Position numbers and translations under genes: made by a program. A stretch of 9,192 bases of DNA from Gammaproteobacteria bacterium (GTDB lineage: Bacteria; Pseudomonadota; Gammaproteobacteria; Pseudomonadales; Azotimanducaceae), in the NCBI GenBank assembly GCA_030430515.1, contig JAUIKX010000135.1:1-9192 (forward strand), read 5' to 3'. How positions within the stretch are numbered: the stretch's first letter is position 1; every line of letters begins with the position of its first letter. Below are positions 5,665 through 9,192 of this stretch, piece after piece. The notes under the pieces were generated by a model, which was not told where the DNA came from, ran no database searches, and was given only the letters and a program-made list of their open reading frames with translations.

Positions 5665-7491
5665 ATGCGCTTGCTTGTCGTCCGCCTGCTTATGATTGCG
5701 CTGTTGCTGGTTGCTGCTGTCAGCGGCCGCGCGGCACCCATCGATACATCACCGCCTGATGTCCGGCTGCTGCTGGACGTTTCCGGCAGCATGCGCAGCT
5801 ACGACCCCCGGAATCTGCGCTCAGACGCCGTGTCGCTCCTCGTGCGGGCACTGCCGGATGAGGGGCGCGGGGGTATCTGGGTGTTTGCCAACGCAACGGT
5901 CCCGGTTGTGGAGCACGGTCAGACCGACCTGTTCTGGAAGCGTCTCGCTTCGATCCATACGCGGGACCTGGACAGTCGCGGCTCCCGGTCCAACCTGCCG
6001 GCGGCGATCGAGGCGGCGACATGGGACATTGCCGAACCCAGCGACTTCACCCGCCACATCGTGCTGCTGTCCGACGGGCGTATCGACATATCGGCAAACG
6101 AGGCTGAGAACACGGAGGCCCGCAGGCACTTCCTGGACTCCACGCTGCCGAAGCTCGCGGCGTCGGATATCCGGGTGCACAGCATCGTGCTGTCTGACAA
6201 TGCCGACAGCAGTCTGCTCCGTCAGCTCTCCGAAGCTACGGGTGGCCATTTCCTGCACGCCAGCAGCGGTAAAGCGCTAGCCGGACATGTGCAGAAGGTG
6301 TTGAACCGAACCGCGAAACCGGCCTATCTCCCGGTTGACGGGCAGTCGTTCGTGGTGGATGCCGGGTTGGGAGAGCTGACCATCTACCGGCGCGGTGATG
6401 AGCGAGGGCTGGTGCTCATCGATCCAAACGGCAAGCGGCACACCCGCGCGTCGCCCGGAGTGCAGGTCCGGTGGCACGATGCGAAGGGATTCGACGTGTT
6501 GACGCTGGATCGTCCCATGCCGGGCCGATGGCACTTTGAGGGTGAGCTCGATGGCGGCGTGATGGCCTTCACTGACGTTGCAATAAAGGCCACGGATGTT
6601 CCCGCAACACTCTTTCCTGGCGATCTCAATCATGTTGATTTCATGCTGTTCAGCGGTGGCGCGGCCATTGTTGAAGACACCTTCCTGAGCGCGCTCGAGC
6701 CGAGAGCGGTGCTGCAGGGGGAGCGGTCTGATGAACCGCTCTTCATCGACTATATGGGCGGTGGCGTTTTTCGTGCGCACATGCTCGATGTGGTGCGGGC
6801 GGGCCCTTATGTGCTGCGCCTGTCGCTGAGTGGACGGACCTTGAGCCGTGAAACCGTCGTGCCTTTCGACCTGGCCAATCCGGTACGCATCCGCGTCGCT
6901 CCGGATGGCGACAAAGCGGTTGTCTGGGCGGAGCTGATGAACGCGTCAGTGGACTATTCGGCGATGACCGTCGCTGCACAGGTGCGCAAGGTACCCGGGC
7001 CGAAGCGGCTCATCCCGGCTCAGGCATTTCCGGCCGGCCACTGGGCCGTTTCCCTGGATGAACGCAGTGGGAATGTCGAGGTTGGATTCAGTTTTGTCGG
7101 TAACTTTTTGAATCAAAAGGATTTTGAACTCAAGACATCCCCTGTAAAGGTGCGCCTGCCGGTGGCAGAAGAACAGGTGTATGTGTTCGATAAACGGGGC
7201 AAGGCGGTGCCCGAGCCTGAACCGCTACCGGAGCCGGAGCCCGCACCGGCGTCGGAGCCCGCGCAGAAAATCGTCATCGATGCCTCCGATCAGGCTGTGC
7301 TGCCTGATGATCAGACTGTGGAAGAGCCGCAATTGACGCTGCCCATATGGTTTGCCGGAGCCGTTGGCGGTGTGGTGCTGCTGCTGCTGTGCTTTATGTA
7401 CTTCATCCTCAGACGCCCACCGTTGCCGGAGACGATTCGGAGCTTCCTCGAATCCCGTAGCGGCACACCTTCCGACCCGCAACCTGCCTGA
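5665..7491 (+). CDS. Secreted, C-terminally anchored vWA domain protein
   Basis: The product, 608 residues from the ATG, is predicted to sit on the periplasmic face of the inner membrane. Residues 1-24 form a signal peptide: RLLVVRLLMIALLLVAAV, then SGRAA as a likely cleavage region. A vWA domain begins directly after it with a full MIDAS start DVSGSM (Asp38, Ser40, Ser42), a probable third motif SNL at 109-111, and LLSDG with Asp137. A long beta-rich region follows (about 215-500), which looks like Ig-like modules. Then come a Pro/Glu linker (516-532), one transmembrane helix (about 559-582) and a short basic cytoplasmic tail (RR and 24 residues). The topology recalls BatA-type and TIGR03503-type vWA proteins; I cannot confirm membership. 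GTG at 5656 and TTG at 5659 are alternative starts; ATG was chosen because it opens the signal peptide. No good ribosome binding site is visible. It precedes a MoxR ATPase, a usual partner of vWA proteins. Confidence 0.9.
   Translation: MRLLVVRLLMIALLLVAAVSGRAAPIDTSPPDVRLLLDVSGSMRSYDPRNLRSDAVSLLVRALPDEGRGGIWVFANATVPVVEHGQTDLFWKRLASIHTRDLDSRGSRSNLPAAIEAATWDIAEPSDFTRHIVLLSDGRIDISANEAENTEARRHFLDSTLPKLAASDIRVHSIVLSDNADSSLLRQLSEATGGHFLHASSGKALAGHVQKVLNRTAKPAYLPVDGQSFVVDAGLGELTIYRRGDERGLVLIDPNGKRHTRASPGVQVRWHDAKGFDVLTLDRPMPGRWHFEGELDGGVMAFTDVAIKATDVPATLFPGDLNHVDFMLFSGGAAIVEDTFLSALEPRAVLQGERSDEPLFIDYMGGGVFRAHMLDVVRAGPYVLRLSLSGRTLSRETVVPFDLANPVRIRVAPDGDKAVVWAELMNASVDYSAMTVAAQVRKVPGPKRLIPAQAFPAGHWAVSLDERSGNVEVGFSFVGNFLNQKDFELKTSPVKVRLPVAEEQVYVFDKRGKAVPEPEPLPEPEPAPASEPAQKIVIDASDQAVLPDDQTVEEPQLTLPIWFAGAVGGVVLLLLCFMYFILRRPPLPETIRSFLESRSGTPSDPQPA
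7210..7260 (+). repeat. Pro-Glu repeat linker inside the membrane-anchored vWA protein
   Basis: Seventeen codons encode PEPEPLPEPEPAPASEP (residues 516-532). Imperfect repeats of a ccggag/gagcc unit underlie it. Such extended Pro-Glu stretches usually act as stiff spacers, here between the beta-rich periplasmic part and the membrane helix. The tract is a plausible site of length variation between strains. Confidence 0.7.
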
Positions 7492-7512
7492 GTATGCTCC
7501 CGCGCGGGGTGA

Positions 7513-7521
7513 TGGTAGAGT
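7513..7521 (+). promoter_or_regulatory. Possible extended -10 promoter element for the moxR gene
   Basis: TGGTAGAGT has the extended TG and four of six -10 bases (TAGAGT, 7516-7521). No convincing -35 is seen at the right distance. It lies in the 94-nt gap before the ATPase gene. A short CCCGCGCGGG palindrome at about 7499-7508 lacks a U-tract, so it is not a terminator. Confidence 0.3.
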
Positions 7522-7585
7522 ACCGGGCTCGAATTTTACGGCCGTTCGCGGCGCAAGCATTTGAAAAGGGGTTGGGCAGAGCAAC

Positions 7586-8434
<849 letters not shown>

Positions 8435-8448
8435 CACGAAGAATACTG

Positions 8449-8454
8449 AAGGGG
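8449..8454 (+). promoter_or_regulatory. Ribosome binding site that fixes the GTG start of the downstream vWA gene
   Basis: AAGGGG at 8449-8454 sits seven bases upstream of the GTG at 8462. No ATG is in frame nearby, and the product from this GTG begins as expected for the family. Confidence 0.7.
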
Positions 8455-8461
8455 TAGTACA

Positions 8462-9192
8462 GTGCTGATCAATTTTTTTCTGACACTGCGCAAGTACAAA
8501 GTTCCGGTGACGATCCGCGAGCTGATGGACCTGATTGAAGCGCTGAAGCACCGGCTCGTTTATGCGAACGTCGATGACTTCTATCTGCTCAGTCGTACCT
8601 GCATGTGCAAGGACGAAAAGCACTACGACAAGTTCGACCGTGCTTTCAGCGCATACTTCAAGGGTCTCGAGGATCTGCACGGGCTTCTTGAAAGTCTGAT
8701 TCCCGACGAGTGGCTGCGCCACGAGTTCGAAAAGTCGCTCACGCCGGAAGAGCTCGAACAGATCGAGTCTCTCGGCGGTCTCGAGAAGCTCATCGAAGCG
8801 TTCAAGGAAGCCAAGGAAGAAGCCGAGCGCAAAGAGGCGCAGGAAGGCAAGGAAGGTAAAGAGGGCGAGGAAGGCGAGGGCGACGACCCGAACAAGAAAG
8901 GCAAAGGCGGCCAGGGTAAAGGCAAAAAGAAGAAAGCCAAGAAAACCTGGGACCAGCGTCAGTACAAGAACCTCGATGATTCCGTGGAGCTGGGCACCCG
9001 CAACATCAAGATGGCCCTTCGGCGTCTGCGTAAGTTTGCCCGATCCGGTACTGACGAAGAGCTTGATATCGACGACACGATCCGGTCCACCGCCCATAAC
9101 GGCGGCATGCTCGACCTGAAGATGCGTCCGGAGCGGAAGAACACCGTGAAGGTGCTGCTGTTCCTGGATATCGGCGGCTCCATGGATGCGCA
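8462..9192 (+). CDS. Cytoplasmic vWA (CoxE/PA2706-like) protein, partial at the right edge
   Basis: This frame has no stop from the GTG at 8462 to the end of the window, giving 243 residues of an incomplete protein. The N-terminal part (MLINFFLTLRKYKVPVTIRE, then KDEKHYDKFDRAFSAYFKGL at 50-69) is typical of the vWA partner of PA2707-type MoxR ATPases. Residues about 113-162 are a highly charged low-complexity hinge of Glu, Lys and Gly. A conserved block follows (DQRQYKNLDDSVELGTRNIKMALRRLRKFAR, about 164-194). The vWA core opens at about 230 with VKVLLFLDIGGSMD, where the MIDAS reads Asp236-x-Gly238-x-Ser240, so the first serine of the usual DxSxS is glycine. There is no signal peptide. It follows the moxR gene by 27 nt with a good ribosome binding site, so co-translation of the pair is likely. 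The rest of the vWA domain lies beyond the window. Confidence 0.92.
   Translation, partial: MLINFFLTLRKYKVPVTIRELMDLIEALKHRLVYANVDDFYLLSRTCMCKDEKHYDKFDRAFSAYFKGLEDLHGLLESLIPDEWLRHEFEKSLTPEELEQIESLGGLEKLIEAFKEAKEEAERKEAQEGKEGKEGEEGEGDDPNKKGKGGQGKGKKKKAKKTWDQRQYKNLDDSVELGTRNIKMALRRLRKFARSGTDEELDIDDTIRSTAHNGGMLDLKMRPERKNTVKVLLFLDIGGSMDA
8810..8947 (+). repeat. Purine-rich low-complexity tract encoding the charged hinge of the vWA protein
   Basis: About 140 bases of the plus strand are dominated by G and A, built from repeated aaggaag, gaaggc and aaaggc units. They encode the Glu/Lys/Gly hinge: the first half is acidic (EGKEGKEGEEGEGDD) and the second is basic (KKGKGGQGKGKKKKAKK). The repeats are imperfect and in codon register. 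Confidence 0.75.

Noticed and set aside
7499..7508. The palindrome CCCGCGCGGG after the periplasmic vWA gene, considered as a terminator
   Set aside because: It can form only a three-pair stem with a four-base loop, and no T-run follows.

Overview
The window is 9.2 kb of gene-dense, GC-rich bacterial chromosome. Gene order and protein families point to a gammaproteobacterium, most likely of the Pseudomonadales/Oceanospirillales kind. The signs are dnaX-ybaB-recR in order, a two-domain RNase D, and the YcgL and YcgN families, which are largely confined to Gammaproteobacteria. I see no insertion sequence, integrase, tRNA, rRNA, CRISPR array or phage gene, and I noticed no obvious change in base composition between genes. 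This is a core-genome region.

Layout. At the left edge are the last 19 codons of an unidentified plus-strand gene. They overlap, tail to tail, a minus-strand glycerophosphodiester phosphodiesterase gene (3-800). An 80-bp divergent gap follows. A nearly continuous plus-strand series then runs to the right edge: dnaX (880-2442), ybaB (2479-2847), recR (2847-3452), rnd (3449-4540), ycgL (4540-4782), ycgN (4779-5231) and a small inner-membrane protein (5228-5578). From ybaB to the membrane protein every junction is a 1-nt or 4-nt stop/start overlap, so these six genes are very probably one translationally coupled operon, perhaps read from the promoter in front of dnaX.

After an 86-nt gap comes a second group: a secreted, membrane-anchored von Willebrand factor A (vWA) protein (5665-7491), a MoxR-family AAA+ ATPase (7586-8434), and a cytoplasmic vWA protein related to CoxE/PA2706 (from 8462, cut by the right edge). 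The last gene has a GTG start and a good ribosome binding site.

How the genes may work together. DnaX (clamp loader), YbaB (nucleoid-associated) and RecR (gap repair) form a known DNA-maintenance group. RNase D trims the 3' ends of stable RNA. YcgL and YcgN are conserved but poorly characterised; YcgN carries a rich cysteine set suited to a metal or Fe-S site. MoxR ATPases paired with vWA proteins act, where studied, as chaperone-like machines that mature or activate metalloenzymes or envelope complexes. A periplasmic vWA protein directly upstream of such a pair is the least explained part of the window. No dedicated substrate gene is visible before the right edge.
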